From the NCBI RefSeq assembly GCF_023555495.1, contig NZ_JALCZO010000006.1:124001-188000 (forward strand): DNA of 64,000 bases. The letters run 5' to 3'. This document shows positions 27,516-37,500 of this stretch, piece after piece. Source of the DNA: Polaribacter sp. Z022 (GTDB taxonomy: Bacteria; Bacteroidota; Bacteroidia; Flavobacteriales; Flavobacteriaceae). The notes beneath the pieces were generated by a model. That model saw nothing but the letters and a program-made list of their open reading frames with translations, did not search any database and was not told where the DNA came from. Both the position numbers and the translations under genes were made by a program. Positions within the stretch are counted from its first letter, which is position 1. Each line of letters begins with the position of its first letter.

Positions 27516-27536
27516 TTCTTTGTTGATTACTGATAT

Positions 27537-27572
27537 AAAAAAATCCGCTTTAAAGCGGATTTTTTAGTTTTA
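27537..27572 (+). terminator. Terminator after the TPR-like membrane protein gene
   Basis: AAAATCCGCTTT and AAAGCGGATTTT form a near-perfect 12-base palindromic stem followed by T residues. It is GC-richer than its surroundings and very strong; the A run on the other side would let it act in both directions. Confidence 0.9.
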
Positions 27573-27625
27573 TAAATTTATCTAAAAAATTATTCTAATT
27601 CTTTAAGCTTGCAAACTAGTTTAGC

Positions 27626-27753
27626 CCTGATAGAAATGACATCCTTTTTATGCTATATTAGGTTCTGTATTACTTACAAGGAAAAACTACCTTTTCTAAA
27701 TATAAACAGATGTTAAAACAAATTCAGCATAAAAAGATATAATGGATAGCAGG
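27626..27753 (+). ncRNA. Structured intergenic RNA-like element, copy A
   Basis: The 5' arm (27626-27654) pairs with the 3' arm (27726-27753). CCTG/CAGG form the outer stem, CTTTTTATGCT/AGCATAAAAAG the inner 11-base stem. A purine-rich core lies between (27629-27643 with 27736-27750, register sum constant, one bulged C). The terminal region of about 71 bases is variable. The same core recurs at 32696-32771, and every core difference keeps or improves pairing: A-T to T-A, T-A to C-G, A-T to G-T, and A-G to A-T. This suggests selection on an RNA (or hairpin DNA) fold. I recall similar intergenic sequences in flavobacterial genomes; whether it equals the Rfam Flavo-1 motif could not be checked. 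No promoter is evident. Confidence 0.65.
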
Positions 27754-27781
27754 AAATAGCTTCTAAAAAAAAGCTAATTCC
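27752..27781. terminator. Hairpin at the end of the minus-strand LysM gene / after element A
   Basis: GGAAATAGCTT (27752-27762) pairs with AAGCTAATTCC (27771-27781) with one mismatch around an A-rich loop. It overlaps the 3' edge of element A by two bases and lies 9 bases beyond the LysM gene stop. It may end transcription from either side, but clear T runs are lacking. Confidence 0.5.
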
Positions 27782-27789
27782 TACTACTA

Positions 27790-29400
27790 TTATTTTAATC
27801 TGGTTAAGCTTAGATCTTGATTGTATTTTACAATAAATAACCCTTTGTTTTCTGAAGTTCCAAAAAGTTTATTATTATAATCAAATTTGCTTTCTATTCT
27901 ATAAGAAGCGCCTTCTTTAAAAGTATATTTTAAATCTTTACCAGATGCTAATCGAATTAAAATATCGTAAGTAATATCAAAACCTTTTGTTGCGTAATAA
28001 GAAGGCAAAGCATTATTTTTTCTAAAATATTGCTTATTAAATAATTCTGTTGACGCAGAAGATTCATCTACATATTCATCACTTACGTACGTTAAATTAA
28101 CTTTTGCTAATTTTAAATTGGCAATTTTATTAAATGCACGTCCTTTATTATAAGTAAATACAGTAACATTTGTAGAATCAGGCAAGCTTATTAAGCTGTT
28201 AATAGCATCAGCAACTAAAACATCATCATTAGATGTTAAAACAACCCAGTTATTTTCATTAGGTTTTAAAATTTCTAAAAAACGATCTTTTGCAATATAA
28301 CCATCTTTAGGTTTTAAAACATTTACTACATTTATAGAATCATGAGATTCTAAAGATGCTTTCATAACATTATTAGAAATATTAGAAGTTGTTTTACCAT
28401 CTCCTACTAAAATTAAATTCCCCTCTGTATAACTTTCTTTTATAAAAGTTGTAAGTTCTTCTCTAAAAACACTTTTCTCTGGAGAAGTTTTTATTAGTTT
28501 AGATGAAGAAAATTTAGATTGTTTTTTTGAATAATGTGGAAATACTACAGGAGTATTAACGCTACTTGCAATTACTTCTGCTTCTTCAGAATAAAGAGGG
28601 CCAATAATTACGTCATTATCATTTAAATTATTTTCTTCTAAAATATTTTTAATTTTAGTTCCTTTCTTTTCTGTATCAAAAACATTTAAATCTATTAGAA
28701 TACCTTGTTTTCTTAAAGAATCAATTGCTATTTCTGTTCCTAAATAAAAATCAGTTACAATATTAGCTAGCCTACTGTTTATAAAAAGGTCTTTAGATTT
28801 TATTGTATCATTTTCATTGGTTTTAAAAGGAAGTAATAAAGCAACTTTTAAAGAGACCTCTGCATCAATTACATCTTCATAAATATGTACTTCAGTTTTC
28901 TCCTCTCCTTCTTCAATCTCTTTAATCTTAATAATTTGACCAACTTTTAAACCTTCAGAAAGTTCTGGGTTTAAAACAATCATTTCTTCTTGAGTAACAT
29001 TATAAAAACGAGTAAGACTGTAAAAAGTATCGCCTTTTTTAACTTCGTAAACAACGAAATTCTTTTTTAATTCCTCTAAAATAGATTCTTTATCAGTAGT
29101 AACTTCATCAACTATTGTTGGGTCTATCTTTTTAGTTTCATCTATTACTACATCATCTTTTTTAGTGTTATTAGTAGCAATCTTTTTATTTGGAATTACA
29201 ATTATAGTATTAGCTTCTGGTTTTCTACCAACATCAGGATTTAAGCGAAGTAAATCTTTGGTTTTCATATCCAAACTTTTGGCTATGATTTTCATAGTTT
29301 CACCTTGTTTAACCTTATAATTAACATACTTTTTTTGCTGACCGCAAGAAACAGTAAATGTTAAAATACATAGAAAAACAAAAAACTTTACATGTTTCAT
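27790..29400 (-). CDS. LysM-repeat lipoprotein with periplasmic-binding-protein-like domain
   Basis: A 536-residue lipoprotein. The ATG at 29400 is preferred to one five codons upstream because it directly starts the signal with lipobox Cys19 (FTVSC). Two LysM repeats bind peptidoglycan: about 25-72 (YKVKQGETMKIIAKSLDMKTKDLLRLNPDV) in outline, and about 110-157 (YEVKKGDTFYSL, VLNPELSEGLKVGQIIKI). From about residue 175 (VALLLPFK) to the end is a type 1 periplasmic-binding-protein (LivJ-like) fold. Such proteins are common in Bacteroidota; an envelope-anchored sensor or scaffold role is inferred. It follows guaA by 5 bases and is cotranscribed with it. Confidence 0.85.
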   Translation of the reverse strand: MKHVKFFVFLCILTFTVSCGQQKKYVNYKVKQGETMKIIAKSLDMKTKDLLRLNPDVGRKPEANTIIVIPNKKIATNNTKKDDVVIDETKKIDPTIVDEVTTDKESILEELKKNFVVYEVKKGDTFYSLTRFYNVTQEEMIVLNPELSEGLKVGQIIKIKEIEEGEEKTEVHIYEDVIDAEVSLKVALLLPFKTNENDTIKSKDLFINSRLANIVTDFYLGTEIAIDSLRKQGILIDLNVFDTEKKGTKIKNILEENNLNDNDVIIGPLYSEEAEVIASSVNTPVVFPHYSKKQSKFSSSKLIKTSPEKSVFREELTTFIKESYTEGNLILVGDGKTTSNISNNVMKASLESHDSINVVNVLKPKDGYIAKDRFLEILKPNENNWVVLTSNDDVLVADAINSLISLPDSTNVTVFTYNKGRAFNKIANLKLAKVNLTYVSDEYVDESSASTELFNKQYFRKNNALPSYYATKGFDITYDILIRLASGKDLKYTFKEGASYRIESKFDYNNKLFGTSENKGLFIVKYNQDLSLTRLK

Positions 29401-29405
29401 ATATT

Positions 29406-30941
29406 TTATTCCCATTCTATAGTTGCAGGAGGTTTAGAACTGATATCATAAACAACTCTATTTACACCTTTTACTTGATTTATAATTTTATTAGATGTTT
29501 TTTGCAAAAATTCATAAGGTAAATTTACCCAATCTGCAGTCATTCCATCTGTACTTTCTACAGCTCTTAAAGCTACTACTTTTTCATAAGTTCTTTCATC
29601 ACCCATAACTCCAACAGAATTTACTGGTAATAACATAGCACCTGCTTGCCAAACACTATCATACAAACCGTCTTCTTTTAACCCATTGATAAAAACAGCA
29701 TCTACTTCTTGTAAAATTCTTACTTTTTCTGCTGTAATATCTCCTAAGATACGAATTCCTAATCCTGGACCTGGAAAAGGATGACGTCCTAACAATTCTG
29801 GATCAATCCCCATAGAAGCACCAACTCTTCTTACTTCATCTTTAAAGATCATTTTTAATGGTTCAACAATTTTTAATTTCATAAAATCTGGCAATCCACC
29901 AACATTATGATGACTTTTAATTGTTGCAGAAGGACCTCCATTAACAGATACAGACTCAATTACATCAGGATAAATAGTTCCTTGAGCCAACCAAGTTACA
30001 TCTTTAATTTTATGCGCTTCATCATCAAAAACTTCAATAAAAGCATTACCAATAGCTTTTCTTTTCTTCTCTGGGTCTGTTACACCTTTTAATGCTTCTA
30101 AAAAACGTGCAGAAGCATCTACTCCTTTAACGTTTAATCCCATTCCTTCGTATCTTTTTAATACAATTTCGAACTCATTTTTACGTAAAAGTCCGTTATT
30201 TACAAAAATACAGTAAAGATTGTCTCCAATAGCTTTGTTTAATAATACAGCTGCTACAGAAGAATCTACTCCTCCAGAAAGTCCTAAAACAACTTTATCG
30301 TTACCAACTTTTTCTCTAATATCTGCTACAGTGTTTTCTACAAAACATTGTGGAGTCCAAGTTTGCTCTACTCCTGCTATTTTAACTAAAAAGTTTTCTA
30401 ATAATTGTTTACCGTCTTTAGAGTGATAAACTTCTGGGTGAAATTGAATTGCATATGTAGTTTCTCCTTCAATTTTATAAGCAGCATTTTCTACATCTTT
30501 TGTACTTGCCAATAATTGCCCATTGGTTGGTAATTCTTTAATAGTATCTGAATGACTCATCCAAACCTGACTACCTTCTGAAATTCCATCAAAAAAAGAT
30601 TCATCACTTTTTATAAATGATAAATTAGCTCTTCCATATTCTCTTGTGTTAGAGGGTGCTACTTTACCTCCAGAAAAATGAGCTAAATATTGAGCTCCAT
30701 AACAAACCGCTAAAACTGGTTTCTTACCTCTAATTTCTGATAAATCAGGATGTAAAACATTTTCTCCTCTAACCGAATTTGGGCTACCAGATAAGATTAC
30801 CGCTTTAAATTCTGATTGGTTTTTAGGTGGATGATTAAATGGATGAATTTCACAGTAAATGTTTAATTCTCTTACTCTTCTCGCAATTAATTGTGTGTAT
30901 TGCGATCCGAAATCTAAAATAAGTACGTTGTGTTGTTGCAT
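29406..30941 (-). CDS. guaA: GMP synthase (glutamine-hydrolysing)
   Basis: A 511-residue enzyme; ATG 30941 is chosen over a TTG two codons upstream. The N-terminal class I amidotransferase domain (about 6-190) has [15 protein letters not shown], the nucleophile Cys80 in AVCYGAQY and His/Glu in QFHPEVYHS. The ATP-pyrophosphatase domain follows with the PP-loop [11 protein letters not shown] near 223. The dimerisation domain has [15 protein letters not shown] and the terminal KPPATIEWE. It aminates XMP to GMP in purine synthesis. Length and motifs are canonical. The LysM lipoprotein gene lies directly downstream. Confidence 0.98.
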   Translation of the reverse strand: MQQHNVLILDFGSQYTQLIARRVRELNIYCEIHPFNHPPKNQSEFKAVILSGSPNSVRGENVLHPDLSEIRGKKPVLAVCYGAQYLAHFSGGKVAPSNTREYGRANLSFIKSDESFFDGISEGSQVWMSHSDTIKELPTNGQLLASTKDVENAAYKIEGETTYAIQFHPEVYHSKDGKQLLENFLVKIAGVEQTWTPQCFVENTVADIREKVGNDKVVLGLSGGVDSSVAAVLLNKAIGDNLYCIFVNNGLLRKNEFEIVLKRYEGMGLNVKGVDASARFLEALKGVTDPEKKRKAIGNAFIEVFDDEAHKIKDVTWLAQGTIYPDVIESVSVNGGPSATIKSHHNVGGLPDFMKLKIVEPLKMIFKDEVRRVGASMGIDPELLGRHPFPGPGLGIRILGDITAEKVRILQEVDAVFINGLKEDGLYDSVWQAGAMLLPVNSVGVMGDERTYEKVVALRAVESTDGMTADWVNLPYEFLQKTSNKIINQVKGVNRVVYDISSKPPATIEWE

Positions 30942-30944
30942 GCG

Positions 30945-30952
30945 CAAAAATA
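30945..30952 (-). promoter_or_regulatory. Candidate -7 element immediately before guaA (possible leaderless start)
   Basis: On the minus strand TATTTTTG ends only three bases before the guaA ATG. If it is the real -7 box, transcription would begin at or next to the start codon and the mRNA would be nearly leaderless. Confidence 0.45.
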
Positions 30953-31041
30953 CTATTTCAGATTAAATTTTAATACTGAAATTTGTTTTTTTTAGCACTA
31001 ATTAGAATTCGTGTGTATTTCTAAAGAATTAGATTTAGAAA

Positions 31042-32106
31042 TTAGTACTTATAAACAATAGCATTTAGGTTCATTCCTGCACCAACAGAAGCAAAAATTA
31101 CTACATCTCCTTTATTAATTTCATGGTTTTCAATTTCTCCTTTTTTAACCAAATCTAATAAGGTAGGTACTGTAGCAACAGAACTGTTTCCTAATTTGTG
31201 TATACTCATTGGCATAATATCTTTAGGAACTTTCTTTTTATACAATCTAAAAAAACGTTTTATAATTTGTTCGTCCATTTTTTCATTTGCTTGATGGATA
31301 AAAACCTTTTTTACATCATCTATAGAAACTCCACTTTTATCTAATGCTATTTTCATAGCTTTAGGTACATTTATAAGCGCAAACTCATAAATTTTTCTTC
31401 CTAACATTTTAATATAGCGTATATCTTTATCTGCTTGTTTATTAAAAGATTCTCCGTAAAAAAGATAATATGCTTCTTCTTTAGCAAAAGTTTGAGTTGC
31501 ATGACTTAAAATACCTGAATCGTTTTCTTCTGTTGCTTCTACAATACAAGCTCCTGCACCATCACTAAAAATCATAGAATCTCTATCAAATTTATCTACA
31601 ACCCTAGATAAAGTTTCTGCACCAATTACTAAACATTTTTTTGCAATACCAGCTTTAATAAATGCTTGGGCTTGTATAACGCCTTCTACCCAACCTGGAC
31701 AACCAAAAAGAATATCATATGCTACACAATTAGGGTTTTCAATACCCAATTTATATTTTACTCTTGTTGCTAAACTTGGTAAAATATCACTTTGTATTGC
31801 TCCTTGTTTTACATCGCCAAAATTGTGAGCTAAAATTATATAATCTAACTCTTCTGCATTTACATTTGCGTCTTCTATTGCTTTTTTACTAGCTAAATAA
31901 GCTAAATCTGAAGTGTTTAGTTCTGGTTTTGCATAACGCCTTTCTTCAATACCTGTAATTGCCTTGAATTTTTCTATAATTTCATCATTCTTTGCATTAA
32001 AAGAAGAACCATCTTCATTTAAAAAATCTTCTTTTAAAAACTCTTTGTTTTCTTTTTTTACTGAAGGAATAAAGGCTCCTGTACCAGTTATTTTTGATGA
32101 AATCAT
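31042..32106 (-). CDS. 3-oxoacyl-ACP synthase III family protein (FabH-like)
   Basis: A 354-residue thiolase-fold enzyme with the KAS III catalytic triad: Cys136 in FGCPGWVEG, His271 in FIHQANEKM and Asn307 in LGNSSVATV. ITGTGAFIPS at the N terminus and FASVGAGMNLNAIVYKY at the end are typical. KAS III enzymes condense acyl-CoA with malonyl-ACP to start fatty acid or polyketide chains. The insertion rich in charged residues after position 16 and the absence of fab neighbours suggest a specialised paralogue and not the housekeeping FabH. It stands alone on the minus strand. Confidence 0.9.
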   Translation of the reverse strand: MISSKITGTGAFIPSVKKENKEFLKEDFLNEDGSSFNAKNDEIIEKFKAITGIEERRYAKPELNTSDLAYLASKKAIEDANVNAEELDYIILAHNFGDVKQGAIQSDILPSLATRVKYKLGIENPNCVAYDILFGCPGWVEGVIQAQAFIKAGIAKKCLVIGAETLSRVVDKFDRDSMIFSDGAGACIVEATEENDSGILSHATQTFAKEEAYYLFYGESFNKQADKDIRYIKMLGRKIYEFALINVPKAMKIALDKSGVSIDDVKKVFIHQANEKMDEQIIKRFFRLYKKKVPKDIMPMSIHKLGNSSVATVPTLLDLVKKGEIENHEINKGDVVIFASVGAGMNLNAIVYKY

Positions 32107-32173
32107 AATTGAGAATAAGTATTATTTTATTGAAAAAATACAAGCACTAATTTACGATTTCTTGCAATTAATA

Positions 32174-32197
32174 ATTTTATTTTAGCTAAAATAAAAT
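32174..32197. repeat. 24-base perfect palindrome
   Basis: The sequence is exactly self-complementary around the central GC between 32185 and 32186, with flanks ATTTTATTTTA and TAAAATAAAAT. It lies in the 144-base spacer between the truncated haemoglobin gene and the KAS III-like gene, both minus strand. It could be an operator for a dimeric regulator or a loop-less terminator of the haemoglobin transcript. Confidence 0.6.
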
Positions 32198-32250
32198 GAT
32201 ATTCAAAACGATAATTTTTGAGAAATATCTATTAAATAAAAAAGTTTAAA

Positions 32251-32631
32251 TTAATTATAGACACCTAGTTTTACCTCCATAACAGTAGCAATAGACCTTG
32301 CTCTATTTTTCATGTTGTGAGAAATTTCTCCAGAAAAATTGGCATCGATTGTTTGAAACAAATACGATACCCAAATATCAAAATGCTCTTTTTTAAAGGT
32401 TACAAAAACATTCTTATCAACATGTTTTTTCATTACATTATTTTCATAAGTATGTGTATCAAATAATATATCATTCCAAAAATCTGAAATAATATTTAGA
32501 TGTTCTTCTAAGTGATTTTGAGCAACAATATCTTCGAAAAAAGGTATCATTTTTTGATCTGCTAATAATTTATCATAAAACTTAGTTATTATAAATTTGA
32601 TATCTTTTCTTGATGAAATATCTGGTGTCAT
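32251..32631 (-). CDS. Group III truncated haemoglobin
   Basis: A 126-residue 2-over-2 globin. FYDKLLADQKMIPFFEDI (about 17-34) matches the B helix region of group III members, and HLNIISDFWNDILF (about 43-58) is the E helix region. The proximal His lies in FKKEHFDIWVSYLF (about 80-93). Length and the lack of a signal sequence agree with the family. Such globins bind O2 or NO and are linked to microaerobic or nitrosative stress. The gene lies between the cdd gene and the KAS III-like gene. The palindrome downstream and structured element B upstream are the only regulatory-looking sequences. Confidence 0.9.
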   Translation of the reverse strand: MTPDISSRKDIKFIITKFYDKLLADQKMIPFFEDIVAQNHLEEHLNIISDFWNDILFDTHTYENNVMKKHVDKNVFVTFKKEHFDIWVSYLFQTIDANFSGEISHNMKNRARSIATVMEVKLGVYN

Positions 32632-32695
32632 ATTTTGAATTTAATATTCTGAAAGATTATAAAATAATTGCCAATAATGTTTAAAGTTGCTATAT

Positions 32696-32771
32696 GCGTT
32701 AGGGATTGAAACGGCATCCTTTTTGTTTTTTTTTTAAACAAAAAGATATAGTGTAAAGCCCGTTAAAACGC
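32696..32771 (+). ncRNA. Structured intergenic RNA-like element, copy B
   Basis: Outer stem GCGTT/AACGC and GGG/CCC, then the conserved core (32704-32718 with 32745-32759). The inner stem CTTTTTGTTT/AAACAAAAAG (32719-32728 with 32736-32745) is closed by a T-rich loop. The core matches copy A at 12 of 15 positions on the 5' side and 11 of 14 on the 3' side, with identical lengths and the single bulged C. A G-T wobble in the core favours the plus strand as the transcribed one. It lies between minus-strand genes (cdd and the truncated haemoglobin), so a plus-strand RNA would be separate from them. Confidence 0.65.
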
Positions 32772-32784
32772 CCAAATAAAATAT

Positions 32785-33267
32785 CTACAAATAAGAACTA
32801 TCAAAAGAAAATGGAAGCAAAGAAAGTAATGATTCTGTTTTAACAACCTCTCCTTCTTCTCCCATAAAAATTAATGGAAATGATTCTTTTTGATTGATTT
32901 CATACTCAGATAAAGTTTGTCTACAAGCTCCACAAGGACCTACAGGTTTATCAACTTTAGAAATTGAAGAACTTGCTGATATAGCCAATTTTTTTATTTT
33001 CATGTTTGGATATGTAGAAGCTGCTTTCCAAATAGCAACTCTTTCTGCACACATACCAGATGGATATGCTGCACTTTCTTGGTTGTTTCCTAAAATAACT
33101 TCTCCATTATCTAATAATAAAGCTGCACCAACATTAAATTTAGAATAAGGAGCATATGCTTTTTCTCTTGCTTCAATTGCTTTATTCATAAGCATATTGT
33201 CTTCTTCTAAAAGTTCTGAAATATCTTTATAAATAATTGCTGAAGTTGAAATTTCAATTTTTCTCAT
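32785..33267 (-). CDS. cdd: Cytidine deaminase
   Basis: A 160-residue zinc enzyme that deaminates cytidine and deoxycytidine to uridine and deoxyuridine. AYAPYSKFNVGAALL near 38-52, the catalytic Cys-Ala-Glu in SGMCAERVAIW near 75 and the zinc pair in PVGPCGACRQTLSEY near 113 are all present. Length is slightly above the homotetrameric class (about 130) because of an N-terminal extension of roughly 25 residues. It lies downstream of porV, separated by a terminator. Confidence 0.96.
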   Translation of the reverse strand: MRKIEISTSAIIYKDISELLEEDNMLMNKAIEAREKAYAPYSKFNVGAALLLDNGEVILGNNQESAAYPSGMCAERVAIWKAASTYPNMKIKKLAISASSSISKVDKPVGPCGACRQTLSEYEINQKESFPLIFMGEEGEVVKTESLLSLLPFSFDSSYL

Positions 33268-33282
33268 AAAAATCTGTTCGTC

Positions 33283-33311
33283 AAAAAAAGCAGCCTTTAT
33301 TGACTGCTTTT
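33283..33311 (-). terminator. Terminator of the porU-porV transcript
   Basis: On the minus strand AAAAGCAG pairs with CTGCTTTT over a 10-base loop and is followed by a T run. It sits between the porV stop and the cdd start. Confidence 0.8.
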
Positions 33312-33346
33312 AAATGTTGTATAAACTTACTAAAAATAATTGACTT

Positions 33347-34474
33347 TTAATAATCGTCAAACACTTCTCCTAAATCAAATGATAAAGAAAAACGTAGTGA
33401 ATTTTCTAAAGGATTATTTACATCTGAAGAGTTTACTAAATATGATAAATCAATATTCATTGCATTGGTTTTAAAACCACCTCCTAAAGTAAAATATTGT
33501 CTATTACCTTTGTCTGCACTTTCATGAAAATATCCTGCTCTTAATGCAAAAGCTTGATTGTATAAGTACTCTGCACCAAATGCGTATGTAAATTCTTTTA
33601 ACTCTTCACTAAATCCTCCTGGAGCATCTCCAAAAGAGCTAAAGATTCCTTCTACCCAACCTTTATCTACCTCAGAACCATCTAATTGTGGAGTTGGCAC
33701 TAAAAGTTTTGTAAACTCTACGTTAGTAGAAATTGTATTGTAATCATCTAAAATAAAATCGAAACCACCTCCTAATTTTAAATTAGTTGGTATAAAATCT
33801 TCATCACCAGGAGTGTAAGAAACTTTTGGTCCTATGTTAGAAATATTAAATCCTATTCTGTAACGTCCGTTAAAATTACCATAGTTTTCTTCAAAAGATT
33901 GGTAATATCCAGAAACATCTACAGCAAAAGAATTTATTGGTTGTAAAGAGTTTCCAGCTGTACCATTAAATGCAAGGTTAGATCTAATATATTTTAAAGA
34001 TACACCTCCAGAAAAAGTTTCGCTTAATTTTAATGCATAAGAACCTGTTACTACAAATTCGTTAGGGTTAATAGTACCATTTGGGTTACCACTACTATCT
34101 GTTAAATCTATTTGACCTAAAGAAAAATATTTAAAATCTGCACCCCAAGCAGCATTATCACTAAACCTATTTATATAAGAACCACTTCCTATAAAAATGT
34201 CATCGGTTAAATTACGTAACCAAGGAGAATATGTTATACCTGTTTTAACTTGTCTATTACTAAATGCTATTTTTGCTGGATTGTGAAAAAGAGAAAATGC
34301 ATCTGCAGTTGTTGCAACTCCCATATCTCCCATTCCTCCTGCTCTAGCATCTGGAACAATTAATAAAAAAGGTGTAGCAGTTGTTATTCCTCCTGTAACT
34401 TCTGTATTTGTTTGTGCAGAAATTTTTACACTTACAAAAGCACATAGTAAAAAGTAGATTCCTAATTTTTTCAT
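33347..34474 (-). CDS. porV: Type IX secretion system outer-membrane protein PorV
   Basis: A 375-residue FadL-like beta barrel. A signal peptide (about 1-20, ending KISAQ) precedes TPFLLIVPDARAGGMGDMGVATTADAFSLFHNPAKIAF, of which only the motif AGGMGDMG is needed to recognise PorV. The C terminus ends in an aromatic-rich strand (FSLSFDLGEVFDDY). PorV carries T9SS substrates from the translocon to the PorU sortase. It lies 40 bases after porU on the same strand. The PUL CBM-like protein with a sorting tail is a likely client in this genome. Confidence 0.95.
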   Translation of the reverse strand: MKKLGIYFLLCAFVSVKISAQTNTEVTGGITTATPFLLIVPDARAGGMGDMGVATTADAFSLFHNPAKIAFSNRQVKTGITYSPWLRNLTDDIFIGSGSYINRFSDNAAWGADFKYFSLGQIDLTDSSGNPNGTINPNEFVVTGSYALKLSETFSGGVSLKYIRSNLAFNGTAGNSLQPINSFAVDVSGYYQSFEENYGNFNGRYRIGFNISNIGPKVSYTPGDEDFIPTNLKLGGGFDFILDDYNTISTNVEFTKLLVPTPQLDGSEVDKGWVEGIFSSFGDAPGGFSEELKEFTYAFGAEYLYNQAFALRAGYFHESADKGNRQYFTLGGGFKTNAMNIDLSYLVNSSDVNNPLENSLRFSLSFDLGEVFDDY

Positions 34475-34514
34475 TTGATATTATTCTGATTTTTGTTTGA
34501 CAAATATCTAAATT

Positions 34515-37500
34515 TTATTGAAGTATAACTAATTTTTCATACTTCTCTGAAACTAGATTACTTGTAGTTGATTTTACTTTTAATTTATATATGTAGACTC
34601 CTTTTCCTATTTTATTACCAAAATCGTCTAAACCATTCCAAGTTATATTTCTTGATAAATTACCAGTGGTTAGAACATTTTGATTTATTGTTTTTACCAA
34701 TTTACCTGAAACAGTAAAAATTTGAACTTGAACTTCTAGGTTTTCATTAGGTTTATTATGATTAAACCAAAACTCTGTGTAATTTACAAAAGGGTTTGGA
34801 TAATTTAAAACATTTTCTAAATTTAAAATAGCATCACTTACAACCACGAAATTTAACGTACTCTCTGATGAATTATTGTATGTATCCCAAGCTTTTATTT
34901 TTAAAGTATGTGGACCAACATCTAAATCTCTTAATTTATAAATTACTTTTCCGTTAGTAAAATCGTTTAATTCTGTTTGATAAAAATCGTTTAAAATGAT
35001 AGGATTTGTAGTGTCTCCGTCTAAAATAGCAACAATATCATGATCTACTGCAGTTATAGAAGTATTTATACCACTTAAATCTGATAATGAAACAATTAAA
35101 TTTGGAGAAGCATTTGTGTTTCCTCCATCAATAAAAGATTCATCATTCATAAAAAGTTGAATTTCTGGACCAACAGTATCATCTGGTGCGTTTTTATCTA
35201 TACCACCAACTACAACATCAAAATTATAGCCAGCTTTGTCTGTTTCTCCATTTTCTGCATAAAAACTTAATTTACCTTTTCCGTAAGCAATTTTTATATC
35301 TTTTGGTACAACAAAATCGAATTTAAAATTACCATTTTCTACTGTAGATTTTCCTCTAAATAATTTACTGTCTTGTGTATCAAAAATCATTTTAATACCA
35401 AAACCATCATTATCTAAAGTGGTTTTATTTATTGGTTTGTCAAAAACAGTTGTAGAAAGAGAGCCATTAAAATTGTTTAAAACAACATTTGCATTATCTA
35501 CAACTACTCCCTCAAAACTAACCTTAGATAAAGCTTTTAAAGTATCTATTGGTTGCGAAATATCTTTGCCATTCATTTTTGTTATTCTAACATTTGGTTG
35601 TGGCACTGCCAATTTCATTGCAGGATCTCCAAAAGAATAAATAAAAAATTTCTGAGTGTTTGTAAAGCTATTTTTTGTTTTCATTAATGATTCTGATATT
35701 GTTAAATCTTCATCATTAAATTCTAATAAAACTCTTATTAATTGTTGATTAAAACGTTGTCCTACAGAAATAAATACTTCTCTTGTTGTAGTAATCATAC
35801 TTGCAGAACCACCTGTAGTATTCCATAAAGTTAACTCTCCTGCAGTAATTCTACTTGGATTATCGAATCTGGAAAAATCGCAAGTAACAGTTATTAAAAG
35901 TGGTAACGTATTTGGGTTATTAAAACTTTGTATTTGAGGTTTTTCTAATATTTTTTCAGAAGCAAAACCATCTTCTCCTCCATGTCCAAAATAATCAAAA
36001 ACTAACGTTCCTTTTTCTATAGCATTTGTAATTGCTGTTTTAACTTCTGGATAACGTTCTCCTCCAGACGAATTTTCTTGCACATAAGAATCTACATATA
36101 TCTTATTTACATTAAAAATTGGTTTGTTTAATTTTATTTCATCAGCAATAGCTTCTACACCTTCTTGAATAACTTCTTCTCCTGTAGCATCTATATCATC
36201 TGCCAACAGTGTTATTGTGTTTCGCCAATCTCCAATTGCGTTTTTATTATAATAATTTAATATTTTATCTACTACACCTTTTGCTTGACTTAGGGTAGAA
36301 ACTGGAATTCTACTTGAAGCAACATCTAATGTATGACTTGTAGACATTGTTCCTTCGTTATTCTCTAACATTACAAAATAGTCGTCTGTAACATAAGATG
36401 ATGCTAAATTAAAACTACTTTCTGCTAATTTTACAGGAACTATATTGTTATTACCAGTAACTCTATCTTTATAATCATAAGAAGAATCACCGAAAAAACA
36501 AACATATTTTAGTTTCTTATCTACTGTAGTATTTGTGTTATATATATGTTTTAAAAAATCTCTAATACCAGTAATGTCTTTAGCTCCAGAAGAAAACTCA
36601 TTGTAAATTTCATCTAAAATTACAACCTTAGTTGTTAGGTTAGAATTTGCTTGATGATAATCTGCCATCCTTTGAGCTTCAGAGGATAATTCTGCATTTG
36701 TAATTACAATATAATTAATGTCTTTTAAAGCATGCAAATCTTGGTTTATAACTTTTGCGTTTTGAATTGATTTAGGTGTGTAATAATCAGAACTATTTAA
36801 AACTACATACTCTTTTAAAGAACCTGCATTGTCTTTAAATATAAAGTTACTGCCAGTATCTTCATTTATAATGTTTTGAGGTTCTATATAATTAGAAACA
36901 TCCCAAACTTGAAAAATATTTGAATTATTTTGAATTTGATATTCTACAATTCCTGAAGAATTTGCTTGTGCAAAACTTCTAAAAGCAAATTGATTTCCAT
37001 TTGCAGTAAGTTCTTTTTCGCCAATTATTTCTATAAAATCTAAATAAGCATTTGCTGATGGATTTCCTCCATTGTTATATGTTATAGAAACATCTATAGA
37101 ATTTGATGAATTTTGAATACTAGCAAATCTTTCTGATGCATATGCTTTTGTTAAAGAACCTGGATTTACAGAAAAGAAATTTAAACTATAAAGGTCTTGA
37201 CCATTCACTTTAACATCCATATTAGAAGAAGTAACAGATGTAGATACAGCTCTAGTTCTTACCCCTATAGCATTATTAGAAATTGCATTAGAAAAAGGAA
37301 TTTTAAAACTTTGCGTATTTTCTATATTAAAATCATCATTAAAAAACCATTGTGTACCAACTGCAAATAAGCTTAACTCATCTTTTTCATAAAAAGTATA
37401 ATCATTATATGTAGAAATTTGAGTGGTTGCATTTGTTGTAATTGGAGATTTTTGGTTTATCCTTTTTCCGTTAACATTAGAAACTGTTATAAAATAATAA

